Notes: generated by a model from the letters alone, not told the origin. 64,000 nucleotides of DNA from Candidatus Sacchlamyda saccharinae (GCA_030408505.1 JAUHQI010000004.1:1104686-1168685); one strand, 5' to 3'; positions 1 to 9,471 are shown, counted from the stretch's first letter. A program made the numbers and translations.

Positions 1-860
1 AGGGTGGAAAAGTGGCGCCGGTCGATGTAGCAATCGGAGGGGATGTAGTCTTGGATGTTCGAGGCACCCCAATAGATGGGCAGCGATCCGGCAGCAAAGC
101 AGTCGAAGATTTTTTCGGTGATATAGCCGGGCAGATTCTGGCAATTTTCATAGCAGATGGAGAATTTATAGCGCTTGTTTACTTCTAACTTATCATCGAT
201 GGGGCCGCGGTAGGAGGGGTACTGGGCAGGATTCCAGTTAATGCCGTAAAAGGCGAAGGTAGGCTCGTTGGCTTCAAAAAAGCGGATGGCTTTGATCCTC
301 TCTGAGTAGAGCTCGTTGGGGTGGCGTCTAGATTTATCGGTTGTGGCGCCGCAGATGAGGGTGATGAAGTCTTTCTCGGCAAAGGAGGGCAGGTCTGTGA
401 GCATGGGTCGCCGGCTTGGGTAGTAGAACTTGAAGTAGGTCTTGTTATCGACGAGGTCATCATTGAAGGTGTAAATTTTGGAGAAGCACTTTTGGATCCC
501 TTCTGAGTACATCTTACGCAAGCGGATGGGGGGCTCCCACATGAAGAGGACCATTTTTTCTTTGGGGAGTTTCTCCAGGTGATATTTTTTGTTGGCCCCT
601 TGGGGGATGTTCATGAAGATGAACTTTTCGATTTTTTTGTCTAATTTTGTGGGCAAGGAGATCTTCTCAATGAGTTTCCCCTTCAACGTTCTGCCTCGCT
701 TGATGTCGTGGTCCAGGGTGCAATCGATGATGTTGATAGGGAGATCTTTGGCTAGGTTTTGGTAGTAGATGATGGGCCCTACCCCATTGCGGATGATGTG
801 AACCTCGGACTTTGCATGGAGTAAGGAAGAGAGGAGAATCGCAAGGAGTATTTTTCTCAT
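1..860 (-). CDS. GT10 (fucosyltransferase)-like glycosyltransferase, 3' end cut off by window edge
   Basis: The reading frame is open from the ATG at 858-860 to the window edge, about 286 codons, so the C-terminus is missing. It starts with a signal peptide (MRKILLAILLSSLLHA). Near the cut end it reads FSICYEN, then GYITEKIFDCFAAGSLPIYWG, the signature of GT10 alpha-1,3-fucosyltransferases that bind GDP-fucose. Known family members with this motif add fucose to surface glycans such as Lewis antigens. A cleavable-type signal peptide is unusual for a bacterial GT10 and suggests export or membrane attachment, as in the glycosyltransferases at 11.5-15.1 kb. Family assignment is firm from the motif; acceptor sugar is unknown. 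Confidence 0.85.
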   Translation of the reverse strand, partial: MRKILLAILLSSLLHAKSEVHIIRNGVGPIIYYQNLAKDLPINIIDCTLDHDIKRGRTLKGKLIEKISLPTKLDKKIEKFIFMNIPQGANKKYHLEKLPKEKMVLFMWEPPIRLRKMYSEGIQKCFSKIYTFNDDLVDNKTYFKFYYPSRRPMLTDLPSFAEKDFITLICGATTDKSRRHPNELYSERIKAIRFFEANEPTFAFYGINWNPAQYPSYRGPIDDKLEVNKRYKFSICYENCQNLPGYITEKIFDCFAAGSLPIYWGASNIQDYIPSDCYIDRRHFST

Positions 861-939
861 GGCAACAATTTTATTGGCCTTAGGTCTTTCCTGTCAAAAA
901 TCACTTGGGTTGTAAAGTTTTTTTTGATATCGATAAGCT

Positions 940-3900
940 ATGGAACCAAAAGAATCAAAGTATTTACAGCAGGCAAGAGAAAAGCTTAAGCAATACCAAA
1001 ACAAACCTCTAAGCCCCGAGGCAAAAGAACGGGAATCGATCGAGCTTGCCTCGTTGATGCTGCAAGAGGCGATACGGACTCAAACAGCGAAGGAAAAGCG
1101 GACCCAAGCTGAGCTTGCCCGGATGATGCAGGACCCACGCGGAAAAGCCTTTACGATGATGATGACCGATGAGTGTTTCCGCAGCAATAAGACAAAGCGG
1201 ATCGCGGATCAACTTGTCTATCTTTTGGAACAATTTGGTGTACCCCGTTACGTAGATTGGATGAAGCGGCTTCAGCTTGGGCTTTTTAAAAAACTTGGCC
1301 GCTCTTTTCACTTTATATTGGTCCCCTTAGCTAAGAATGCTTTACGGAAAACGACGTCTCAGGTGATTTTGCCAGGAGAAAAGGCCGCACTCTCTAAACA
1401 TATGGCAAAACGCCGTGAAGAAGGGGTTCGGATCAATTTGAATCACCTGGGTGAAGCCATCTTAGGGGAAGAAGAGGCAATCTCCCGCCTCAACCTCTAC
1501 TTGCGCGATCTTGAGAGAGAGGATGTCGAGTATGTTTCCATTAAAATCTCGACAATCTTCTCTCAGATCAATGTTCTCGATTGGGACAAGACGCTCGATG
1601 TTCTAGCCGATCGACTCAAGCAATTGTATCGAAAAGCCAAAGAGCACCGTTTTAAGCGGGCTGATGGATCCGAGGTGCCAAAGTTTGTGAATCTCGATAT
1701 GGAAGAGTACCGAGATCTACATATCACCAAGGAACTTTTCAAGAAGGTTCTGGATGAGGAAGAATTTTTAGATTACAGCGCTGGGATTGTCTTGCAAGGC
1801 TATATTCCCGATAGTTATCCGATTATGCAAGAGATCACCGAGTGGGCAATGAAGCGCAGAGCCCGTGGAGGCGCTCCGGTGAAAATCCGGATCGTGAAAG
1901 GGGCCAACCTCACGATGGAGCATTTTGAGGCGAGCTTGCACAACTGGCCCCAGACGCCTTATAAAACAAAAGCTGAGGTCGACGCCAACTACAAGCGGAT
2001 GGTTGTCTATGGTTGCAAAAAAGAGCATGCCGACGCAGTTCACCTCGGAATTGCGAGCCACAACCTCTTTGACATCGCCTTTGCGATGCTCACCCGTGTA
2101 GAAAACAATGTTGAGCACGAGGTCACATTCGAAATGCTTGAAGGGATGGCCGATCATATCCGCCGCGTAGTCCAAAAGCTAACTCGAGAAATTCTCCTCT
2201 ACTGTCCCGTAGCGACAAAGGAAGATTTTCAAAGCGCCATCGCTTATCTGATCCGAAGGCTCGATGAAAATACCGGCCCTGAGAATTTCCTCCGCCATAT
2301 TTTTGGATTGAAACCCGGCACAGAAGTTTGGGAGGGCCAGGTTGAGCTCTTTTCCTTAGCGTGCAGACAAACAGATGCGGTTTCTGAAAATCCGAGAAGG
2401 ACACAAAGCCGTTTTGATCCTCCCGTCCATTTAAAAATTACCGAGCCGTTTGCACTAGAGCCCGATACCGATTTTTCTCTTCCTCAGAACCAGAAGTGGG
2501 GCCACGAGATCGTTGCCAATTGGAAGGACAAAAAGTTTGAAGACATCCCCCTTGTCATTAACGGACAAGAACTCCACCGCGATCAAAAAGGGGAAGGGAT
2601 TGAGCCTTCTAGGCCTCACGAATCCCACTACCAATACAGCCTCGCCACTTGGGAAGACATTGACACGGCACTCAGTGTCCAGTCTTCTTGGAGCGAAACA
2701 CCCGTGCAAAAACGGTGTGAATTGATCGCAAATGTCGCAGCAAAGATGCGCGAGAAACGGGCCGATCTCATCGGTGTGATGATGAAAGATGGGGCCAAAT
2801 CTATTTATGAAACCGAAGCGGAAATCTCTGAAGCAATCGACTTTGCCGAGTACTACCTGCGCAGCATGATTGAATTCGATGGAATGAAAGAGGCGTCCTT
2901 CACTCCTCTGGGCACTATTCTCGTTACACCCCCCTGGAACTTCCCGATCTCGATTCCATCAGGTGGCCTCATCGCAGCCCTTGTAACGGGCAACCAGGTC
3001 CTCTTCAAACCAGCACCCGAAGCGGTCCTCTCTGGATGGATCCTTGTGAATCTATTTTGGGAAGCGGGCGTCCCTAAAGATGCGCTCCAATTTTTCAATT
3101 GTGTTGATGATCCAATCGGCTCGCAGCTCATCCAGGATGAGCGGGTAAACGGGATCATCTTAACTGGTGGAACACCAACGGCTCAACTCTTTATGAAAAT
3201 GCGCCCCGATCTACACCTCTGTGCAGAGACCGGCGGCAAAAACGCTCTTATCATCACTGGCATGGCTGACCGCGATCTCGCCATCAAAGACCTCGTCCAG
3301 TCAGCCTTTGGCCACTCGGGACAAAAATGTAGCGCCGCCTCACTCGCCATCTTAGAAGCAGAAGTGTATGACGATAAAAACTTCATGCGGATGCTCAAAG
3401 ATGCTGTCGAAAGCCTGCACGTAGGCTCGAGCTGGGATATTGGCTCCAAAGTGATTCCCCTCATCCGCCCTCCGAGTGAGACGCTGAAAAAAGGGCTCAC
3501 CACCCTCGACAAGGGAGAAAAATGGCTTGTAGAGCCAAAGCCCGATCCCGACAATCCACACCTCTGGTCGCCCGGCGTGAAAATTGGGGTGAAAGAAGGG
3601 AGCTTCATGCACGAGACCGAACTCTTTGGCCCCGTTCTTGGCGTGATGCGAGCTAAAAATCTCGACGAAGCGATCCGCTTTGCCAACGGGACAGCCTATG
3701 GCCTAACATCTGGCATCCACAGCCTCGACAAGCGAGAAATCACCCAGTGGACCAAAAAGATCGAAGCAGGCAACTGCTATATCAACCGGAGCATCACCGG
3801 TGCCATCGTAGAAAGACAACCCTTTGGAGGGTGCAAAGCTTCCTCTTTCGGCCACGGCTCCAAAGCGGGAGGGCCCAACTACCTCCTCCAGTTCATGCAC

Positions 3901-4542
3901 AAAAAAGAGGAGGAAATGCCCAAGGAAAAAGCCCCCATCCCCGAAGCAATCAATACCCTCTCCCGCTTCCTCACCCACCTCGACCTCTCTTCCGAAGAGC
4001 TTGGCCTCTGGTTTGCGAGCGTATCGAACTACGCCCACTGGGCAAAATATTTTGCGCGGGATCACGATCCAGAAAAAGTCGTCGGACAAGACAACATCCT
4101 TCGTTACACACCCAGAAAGAACATGGTCTTCCGGATCCAGCCAGATGATAAACCTCTTGATGTCCTACGGGCCATCGCAGCGGCCAGCTCTGTCCACTGC
4201 CATCTCGAACTGAGTTACGACCCGAAAAGCCTCCCCCTCCAAATCGAAAACGATTGGAAGCAATCGCTCAATGAGATCAGCTTCACCGAAGAGGTCAATA
4301 TTGAATTCATTGCCCGCTTGCAATGGGGCGCCTTCGACCGGGTCCGCTTCATCCAAAAGCCACCTCAAGATCTCTTCATCGCCGCCAGTGAATCAGCCAC
4401 CTACCTCAACTACGATCCGGTCCTGGCCTCAGGCCGTCTCGAGCTCATCCATTACCTGCGCGAGATTGCCATCAGCAACGACTACCACCGCTACGGCAAC
4501 CTCGGCACCCGCGAAAACGAAGTAAGAGCTGAAATCCTCTAA
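940..4542 (+). CDS. putA: bifunctional proline dehydrogenase / L-glutamate-gamma-semialdehyde dehydrogenase
   Basis: Oxidises proline to glutamate in two steps. The N-terminal half (about residues 75-470) is the FAD-dependent proline dehydrogenase, with YVSIKIS and IRIVKGA strands of the barrel and the RRLDENTGPENFLR segment typical of PutA. The second half (about 540-1000) is an aldehyde dehydrogenase with general base E763 (CAETGGKN) and catalytic C797 (SGQKCSAAS), 34 residues apart as expected. The 1200-residue length includes a C-terminal tail beyond the ALDH, as in long PutA types; no DNA-binding RHH domain is seen at the N-terminus. No clear ribosome binding site precedes the ATG. A weak TTGGGT-17-TATCGA promoter ends 6 bases before the start, so a leaderless mRNA is possible. 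Confidence 0.95.
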   Translation: MEPKESKYLQQAREKLKQYQNKPLSPEAKERESIELASLMLQEAIRTQTAKEKRTQAELARMMQDPRGKAFTMMMTDECFRSNKTKRIADQLVYLLEQFGVPRYVDWMKRLQLGLFKKLGRSFHFILVPLAKNALRKTTSQVILPGEKAALSKHMAKRREEGVRINLNHLGEAILGEEEAISRLNLYLRDLEREDVEYVSIKISTIFSQINVLDWDKTLDVLADRLKQLYRKAKEHRFKRADGSEVPKFVNLDMEEYRDLHITKELFKKVLDEEEFLDYSAGIVLQGYIPDSYPIMQEITEWAMKRRARGGAPVKIRIVKGANLTMEHFEASLHNWPQTPYKTKAEVDANYKRMVVYGCKKEHADAVHLGIASHNLFDIAFAMLTRVENNVEHEVTFEMLEGMADHIRRVVQKLTREILLYCPVATKEDFQSAIAYLIRRLDENTGPENFLRHIFGLKPGTEVWEGQVELFSLACRQTDAVSENPRRTQSRFDPPVHLKITEPFALEPDTDFSLPQNQKWGHEIVANWKDKKFEDIPLVINGQELHRDQKGEGIEPSRPHESHYQYSLATWEDIDTALSVQSSWSETPVQKRCELIANVAAKMREKRADLIGVMMKDGAKSIYETEAEISEAIDFAEYYLRSMIEFDGMKEASFTPLGTILVTPPWNFPISIPSGGLIAALVTGNQVLFKPAPEAVLSGWILVNLFWEAGVPKDALQFFNCVDDPIGSQLIQDERVNGIILTGGTPTAQLFMKMRPDLHLCAETGGKNALIITGMADRDLAIKDLVQSAFGHSGQKCSAASLAILEAEVYDDKNFMRMLKDAVESLHVGSSWDIGSKVIPLIRPPSETLKKGLTTLDKGEKWLVEPKPDPDNPHLWSPGVKIGVKEGSFMHETELFGPVLGVMRAKNLDEAIRFANGTAYGLTSGIHSLDKREITQWTKKIEAGNCYINRSITGAIVERQPFGGCKASSFGHGSKAGGPNYLLQFMHKKEEEMPKEKAPIPEAINTLSRFLTHLDLSSEELGLWFASVSNYAHWAKYFARDHDPEKVVGQDNILRYTPRKNMVFRIQPDDKPLDVLRAIAAASSVHCHLELSYDPKSLPLQIENDWKQSLNEISFTEEVNIEFIARLQWGAFDRVRFIQKPPQDLFIAASESATYLNYDPVLASGRLELIHYLREIAISNDYHRYGNLGTRENEVRAEIL

Positions 4543-4546
4543 CGAC

Positions 4547-4612
4547 CCGACTATTCTGCAAGCAAATGCAGAATAGTCGCGACTTTTGTGCATTTGCTTG
4601 CAGAATAGTCGG
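4547..4612. repeat. long inverted repeat with two alternative hairpins
   Basis: Perfect 24-bp arms at 4547-4570 and 4589-4612 with an 18-base spacer. Inside the left part a second perfect 13-bp pair exists (4548-4560 with 4567-4579), so the left arm can pair with either partner. It lies between the convergent putA and abiE genes and could act as a bidirectional terminator, though no T-run follows either arm. Confidence 0.85.
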
Positions 4613-4657
4613 ACTCATAAACTGCATCTTCTTTCTATTCAGCGATTTAAGAATTTT

Positions 4658-5611
4658 TTATCTTAGAGAGGAAAAATCGGATCTAACACGGGCTACCCTC
4701 CACCTCAAAAGGGGGAGTTGCGATATGTTTTCCTGCATCTCAGTACAATCGGTTAAGAGTGCAGGATTGATCTCCCCCTCTTCCCCAAGAGTTTTTAAAA
4801 ACTCCTTTTCCTTTTCGGAAAAAGGAAAGAGTATCGAAAGAGACTCTTTGCACTCTTGCAGATGAAGGGCATCCCACTTTTCCCCTTTTCTTAAGACTGG
4901 CACAAGCTGTCTTTCAAATTCCAATTCATCTAAATGCAAAGAAGTTGCGGAAATTGCCTGAATATCTGGAATAGAGCTCATTCCAATATAAAGGATGAAA
5001 GCAAGGCGCATCTTTTTGATATCGAATACCCTTTTCGTTAAAAGATGATGCACATCAAAGAAATCACGTGATGCACTTCGAGCAAATAGTGCCGTGAATT
5101 TCCCAGCTGACAATTCATGAAGATCAAGAATTGGAATCCCTTCAATTTTATGTCCCCCTGCAAATACGGATGATGATCTTTTCACCTCCCAAAGAGGGGA
5201 TCGAAACATATAATTGAGATCTACCTCTAAATTGCCAAAGTTCCCTAGAGCACTCAGGTATTTTAGTTGCCACTTCCCACCTGCATGTTTAGAAGGTATT
5301 CTCCGAATACTGAGATTTTCTCTTTGAAACACCGATTCTAAAGCTTTTTCAATTTGCGGACGCTCCTCCAACATCGCTTCTCGATCAACTGCCCCAATAT
5401 AATTTAAGTCTATATCAACTGATAGCCTTGGGAGGTCGAAAATAAACAAGTTCAAAGCAGTTCCCCCTTTCAAAACCAATCGGTCCTGCAGAAATGGATG
5501 TTCTTGAATCCCTTCTAAAACATTCATTAAACGCCAAACTTTTTCCAGTATTTCTGCTCTAAAACCTGTTTCTCCAGACTGTCTGAGGAGACTATTTTTA
5601 GAAATTTTCAT
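4658..5611 (-). CDS. AbiEii/AbiGii-family nucleotidyltransferase toxin
   Basis: Predicted toxin of a type IV toxin-antitoxin (AbiE) pair. It has the minimal nucleotidyltransferase signature: KGGTALN followed 13 residues later by SVDIDLNY (GG...DxD), and downstream GKFTALFARSASRDFFD, the second conserved motif of this family. Length 317 aa fits. In characterised AbiE systems the toxin adds nucleotides to tRNA and blocks growth after phage infection; the target here is inferred only from family. The start codon overlaps the 3' end of the upstream antitoxin gene by 14 bases, so the two are translationally coupled. Confidence 0.88.
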   Translation of the reverse strand: MKISKNSLLRQSGETGFRAEILEKVWRLMNVLEGIQEHPFLQDRLVLKGGTALNLFIFDLPRLSVDIDLNYIGAVDREAMLEERPQIEKALESVFQRENLSIRRIPSKHAGGKWQLKYLSALGNFGNLEVDLNYMFRSPLWEVKRSSSVFAGGHKIEGIPILDLHELSAGKFTALFARSASRDFFDVHHLLTKRVFDIKKMRLAFILYIGMSSIPDIQAISATSLHLDELEFERQLVPVLRKGEKWDALHLQECKESLSILFPFSEKEKEFLKTLGEEGEINPALLTDCTEMQENISQLPLLRWRVARVRSDFSSLR

Positions 5612-6413
5612 ACGGTTCTTCCCACGATTTTTTATTTAGAGATTCGGGAACGATTAGATTCCATCTTTTTACAAGTTTTGAAGGTTCCTTGCTCTTACGA
5701 TCGAAATAATGAATCATTTTTGGTTTTGATGCATCAAAGAATTTAAAATTATTTTCAACAAGGCCAAAGTTTTCTCTGTGCTGATCTAAAAAAAAAGCAA
5801 CTCTTGCATTTGTTGTAGAATTCTGGAGGATTTTTACATATTCAATTACTTTGGAAATGTTCAAATACCCAATCGACTCCAACGATTTCCATATCTCTTC
5901 AAAACTCCCAGTAAGATTCAGGCGATCGAGGATATCCACAAAAGTTCTCTCGAGTGAAGTAACGCGCAGCTTTATTCCTAAGTAGTCTACTAACTCAACT
6001 TCAAACGAAGGGTCTATAGCGGCTACCTTCTTTGGAGGTGAAACACCTTTAAAGGTATTCCCGCGATACTTAAACGGTGGTTTCACTACATGCTGAGTCA
6101 TGAAAACAAAATCGTTTCGAACAGAATGTAAATGCCCATGAAAACTTAGTGCAGTATGATAGGATAAAATCGCATCAGGAGCCATTTTGCTCGCAATCAA
6201 ATAGGGATCAACTGGATATTCTTCGAGACTACTCCCTTTGGGAATAGTGTAGTATAACCCCTTTCGAATACGAATAACATGGCCCTTTTTTAGGTGATAA
6301 TCCAACAAATTCTTCAGAGTATTCTTATTCAGTTCTTGTGGGAGGATTGAACTCTCTAGCTCCCGTAATGTAAATATCTGATTTTGAGCGAAAAAGATTT
6401 CTAGACGACTCAC
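5598..6413 (-). CDS. AbiEi-type antitoxin / winged-helix regulator
   Basis: Partner of the AbiEii toxin gene it overlaps. I choose the GTG at 6411-6413 (271 aa) because AAGGAG lies 11 bases upstream; the frame stays open further upstream, but that stretch is antisense to uvrD and not credible as protein. The N-terminus (SRLEIFF, then LDYHLKKGHVIRIRKGLYY) is the short winged-helix domain shared by AbiEi proteins, which repress their own operon and neutralise the toxin. The middle (AILSYHTALSFHG) is also typical. It faces uvrD across a 106-base divergent spacer. Confidence 0.85.
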   Translation of the reverse strand: MSRLEIFFAQNQIFTLRELESSILPQELNKNTLKNLLDYHLKKGHVIRIRKGLYYTIPKGSSLEEYPVDPYLIASKMAPDAILSYHTALSFHGHLHSVRNDFVFMTQHVVKPPFKYRGNTFKGVSPPKKVAAIDPSFEVELVDYLGIKLRVTSLERTFVDILDRLNLTGSFEEIWKSLESIGYLNISKVIEYVKILQNSTTNARVAFFLDQHRENFGLVENNFKFFDASKPKMIHYFDRKSKEPSKLVKRWNLIVPESLNKKSWEEPYENF

Positions 6414-6482
6414 TTGAAAACATTCTCCTTTATTACTAATAAAATTAGTACTTTCGGATATTTTTGTCAATTCTCTATCCTC

Positions 6483-6511
6483 TGGACAGGGAGGGTTAAC
6501 TCCACTATACT
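6483..6511 (+). promoter_or_regulatory. sigma70-type promoter for uvrD
   Basis: TGGACA, 17-base spacer, TATACT. The -10 box ends 8 bases before the uvrD ATG, so the transcript would start at or next to the start codon (leaderless) and lacks room for a Shine-Dalgarno site. Confidence 0.5.
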
Positions 6512-6519
6512 GCTTTCCT

Positions 6520-8601
6520 ATGGAGCTTAAAGAACACTTGAATCCGGAGCAGTGCAAGGCGGCAAGCCACGTTGAGGGGCCGATGCTTGTCATCGCGGGC
6601 GCGGGGTCGGGGAAAACGCGCATTGTCACTTACCGAATTGCCCACTTGATTGAGCTCGGCGTCCCCAGTTCTGAGATTCTAGCGGTCACGTTCACCAACA
6701 AGGCCGCGGATGAGATGCGCCTGCGCATCCAAAAGCTGTGCAATAAAGCAATCTTGGCCTCGACATTCCACTCGCTTGGCGCGCGGATTTTGCGCGAGTC
6801 GATTAGCGCCCTTGGCTACAAGAATCACTTTGCCATTTTCGATGAGGACGATAGCGAAAAGGTCCTTAAGGAGTGCATGGCCGAAAGGGGCATTAAAGAT
6901 GAGAAGGGGCTCTTAAAGTCTTTTCGTGGAGCGATTTCTCACGCCAAAAACAACTTGGAAGAACCCGATGATGAGCTCGCCAAGGATTTATATGCTCTGT
7001 ACCAAAAGAAATTGAAAGAGTGCAATGCGCTCGATTTTGATGATCTGCTCTTCTTGACGGTGAAGCTTTTTCAGCAGGAGCCAGGGGTTTTAGAGCACTA
7101 TCAAAAGCAGTGGTCTTTCATTCTGGTCGATGAGTACCAAGATACGAATCAATCGCAGTACACAATTCTAAAATTGCTTTCTGCCCAGCACAAAAATGTG
7201 TTTGCCGTCGGCGATCCCGACCAATCGATCTACTCTTGGCGGGGCGCCAATATCGAAAATATTTTGCATTTTGAAGAAGATTATCCCGGCGCTGAAATTG
7301 TCCGGCTTGAGCAAAACTACCGGAGCACAAGTACGATTCTAAAAGGGGCCAATGTTCTGATTGAGAACAATGAGAGCCGCTACGACAAAAAGCTCTGGAG
7401 TGATCGGGGCATTGGAGAAAAAATCGGTTTTTGCATAAGTGATACCGATCGAGCAGAGGTCACTTTTGTCCTAGAGAGGCTCTATCATCACCACTACAAG
7501 CAAAATATCCCTTTAAGCGACTGCGTCATTTTTTATCGTACCCATTTTCAGTCACGCGTGTTTGAAGATGCTCTACTCAAGGAAAAAATCCCCTACATCA
7601 TCGTTGGGGGCATCTCATTTTACATGCGCAAAGAGATCAAGGACATGCTCGCTTTCCTGCGCGTAGCCAATGAGGGAGCAGATTTTCTCTCGTTTTCCAG
7701 GACGATCAATCTGCCTAAGCGGGGCATTGGTCCTGCAGCTCTTGCCAAAATCCGCGCCAGCTCAAGCGGAAATCTCATCCAGGCGTGCAAGGACATCATT
7801 GCAGGGGCAAGCGCTACCAAACTCTCTCAAAAACAAACGGCGGGGTTAAGCCACTATGTATCTGTCATTGATGCGATCCGCCATCTGATCCGCCAAAATG
7901 CACCAATCCATGAAGTTTTAGAGGAGACGATTGAGAGGACTGGCTACCTCAAGCTTTTAAAAGAGGATCCCGATAGTGCCGAAGATAGAGAGCAAAATTT
8001 GGAAGAGCTCGTCTCCAAGGCAGTCGAGTGGCAAGAGGACACACCCGAGGGGACCCTCACCGAGTTTTTGGAGGAGTTATTTCTTAAATCCCACCAAGAC
8101 ACGACACACCAAACAGATGCTCTGCGCCTGATGACGATCCACAATGGTAAGGGCTTAGAATTTGAAGTGTCTTTTCTCGTAGGGATGGAAGAAGAGCTTT
8201 TCCCTCATGCCAATGCCTTGGGCGATTTCAGTGCTCTCGAAGAAGAGAGGCGCCTTTGCTACGTTGGAATGACAAGGGCTAAAGACTATCTCTATATGAG
8301 CTGCGCCAGGTCCCGTTATACCTTTGGGACACTGCGCCCCATGCGCCCTTCCCGCTTTCTTTCAGAGGTTCCAGAAGAGCTCCTGCATAAGTACCACAAA
8401 GAGAGCTTTAGTCCCTATGAGTTTGCCGAGACCTCCACCACTCTTCAGCCAGGCGACCGGGTACACCACAAAGATTTCGGAGAAGGGATTGTCCAAAAGT
8501 CCTATTCTACTTCTCTTGGTCTCACCTATGACGTTATGTTCTCAGAAAGCAATGAAGAGAGGAGCTTAGTCGCGAAGTACGCTCGCCTCTCGAAGGTTTG
8601 A
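6520..8601 (+). CDS. uvrD: UvrD/PcrA/Rep-family superfamily 1 DNA helicase
   Basis: ATP-dependent 3'-5' DNA helicase used in nucleotide excision repair, mismatch repair and replication restart. All SF1A motifs are visible in order: GAGSGKT (Walker A), TFTNKAADEMR (Ia), DEYQDTN (II), GDPDQSIYSWRGA (III), QNYRST (IV), TIHNGKGLEFEVSFL (V) and YVGMTRAKDYL (VI). The C-terminal segment (GDRVHHKDFGEGIVQ) is the Tudor-like domain that contacts RNA polymerase in PcrA/UvrD. 693 aa is slightly short for the family. Its 3' end overlaps the convergent GT9 gene by 36 bases. UvrD versus PcrA versus Rep cannot be settled by eye. Confidence 0.93.
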   Translation: MELKEHLNPEQCKAASHVEGPMLVIAGAGSGKTRIVTYRIAHLIELGVPSSEILAVTFTNKAADEMRLRIQKLCNKAILASTFHSLGARILRESISALGYKNHFAIFDEDDSEKVLKECMAERGIKDEKGLLKSFRGAISHAKNNLEEPDDELAKDLYALYQKKLKECNALDFDDLLFLTVKLFQQEPGVLEHYQKQWSFILVDEYQDTNQSQYTILKLLSAQHKNVFAVGDPDQSIYSWRGANIENILHFEEDYPGAEIVRLEQNYRSTSTILKGANVLIENNESRYDKKLWSDRGIGEKIGFCISDTDRAEVTFVLERLYHHHYKQNIPLSDCVIFYRTHFQSRVFEDALLKEKIPYIIVGGISFYMRKEIKDMLAFLRVANEGADFLSFSRTINLPKRGIGPAALAKIRASSSGNLIQACKDIIAGASATKLSQKQTAGLSHYVSVIDAIRHLIRQNAPIHEVLEETIERTGYLKLLKEDPDSAEDREQNLEELVSKAVEWQEDTPEGTLTEFLEELFLKSHQDTTHQTDALRLMTIHNGKGLEFEVSFLVGMEEELFPHANALGDFSALEEERRLCYVGMTRAKDYLYMSCARSRYTFGTLRPMRPSRFLSEVPEELLHKYHKESFSPYEFAETSTTLQPGDRVHHKDFGEGIVQKSYSTSLGLTYDVMFSESNEERSLVAKYARLSKV

Positions 8602-9471
8602 AAAGCTGCGAAAGACTTTGCCCACAGGTACAAAGGCTTGCCACTTTTTGTCTCGCCACCGGAGCCCTTTGAGATTCGGGATCCACTTCGGCGGGACGAT
8701 GACCTCTCCATTTGCCCAGGCGGGCCGCCAGAAATCGGCAGACATTCTATTGCGGCAGATGGTGAGAGTGGGGACTCCCAAACAGGATGCCAGGTGCCCA
8801 ATCCCTGAATCGTTGCCAATCATAAAGCCCGATTCAGCCACAAAATGGGCCACACTGCAAAGGTCTGGAAATCTGGGGGCCTCTGGCCAACCTTCCCGTT
8901 CTTTCTCTGACAAGATGAAGACCGGATCAAAGCCTTCCTTTTGGAGTTTCTTTGCTAAAGCCAAAAATTTATCCTTGCTCCAGTTCTTGCCCGCTCTTGA
9001 GCTGGTGGGATGCAAAATCACTCGCCTTGGATACTTGCCCCTTTGCACATCTGCTGGAAGGGTAATTCCGTTTTCTTGGTTTGCATCTTCAATGCCCCAC
9101 TTATTCTTGGCATACTGGACCAAATTTTTAACAAAAGGGACCGTCCCATCAAATTCCCCCTCTTCGTAAAAAGGGTAATCTCGATTGGGGGTAGCGATCG
9201 GATTGAGGATCACATTTTTTTCGGGGTTTGCCTGTAGCGCCTGTTGCATCCAATCGAGTTTCTCATAGAAAAAGATCCATTTATCGTGCGTCAGTTCCTG
9301 CAGGTCCGTTGGCCTGGGCGCAAAAAAAACTTTTGGAAATAGAGGCTGCATCTTAGGCAGCAGCGGATGAAACACCTCTACCGTATGGCCAGCCTTAACG
9401 AGGTTGTTAGCCAGCACAAGGGCTATGAGGCCATCACCGAGCCCTATGCAGGGAAAAATTGCGATTTTCAT
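8566..9471 (-). CDS. glycosyltransferase family 9 (heptosyltransferase-like)
   Basis: 301 aa with the GT-B layout of LPS heptosyltransferases: an N-terminal PCIGLGDGLIALVLANNL nucleotide-sugar-fold start and a C-terminal half with ILHPTSSRAGKNWSKDKF, the conserved acceptor/donor loop, then GNDSGIGHLASCLGVPTLTI. In this family the enzyme adds heptose or a related sugar to LPS core or a surface glycan on the cytoplasmic side of the inner membrane. No signal peptide, unlike the glycosyltransferases further along. Convergent overlap of 36 bases with uvrD. Confidence 0.85.
   Translation of the reverse strand: MKIAIFPCIGLGDGLIALVLANNLVKAGHTVEVFHPLLPKMQPLFPKVFFAPRPTDLQELTHDKWIFFYEKLDWMQQALQANPEKNVILNPIATPNRDYPFYEEGEFDGTVPFVKNLVQYAKNKWGIEDANQENGITLPADVQRGKYPRRVILHPTSSRAGKNWSKDKFLALAKKLQKEGFDPVFILSEKEREGWPEAPRFPDLCSVAHFVAESGFMIGNDSGIGHLASCLGVPTLTICRNRMSADFWRPAWANGEVIVPPKWIPNLKGLRWRDKKWQAFVPVGKVFRSFSNLREASVLRD

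Noticed and set aside
6414..6629. Upstream extension of the AbiEi frame
   Set aside because: It is antisense to the uvrD start and promoter; the GTG at 6413 has a good ribosome site.
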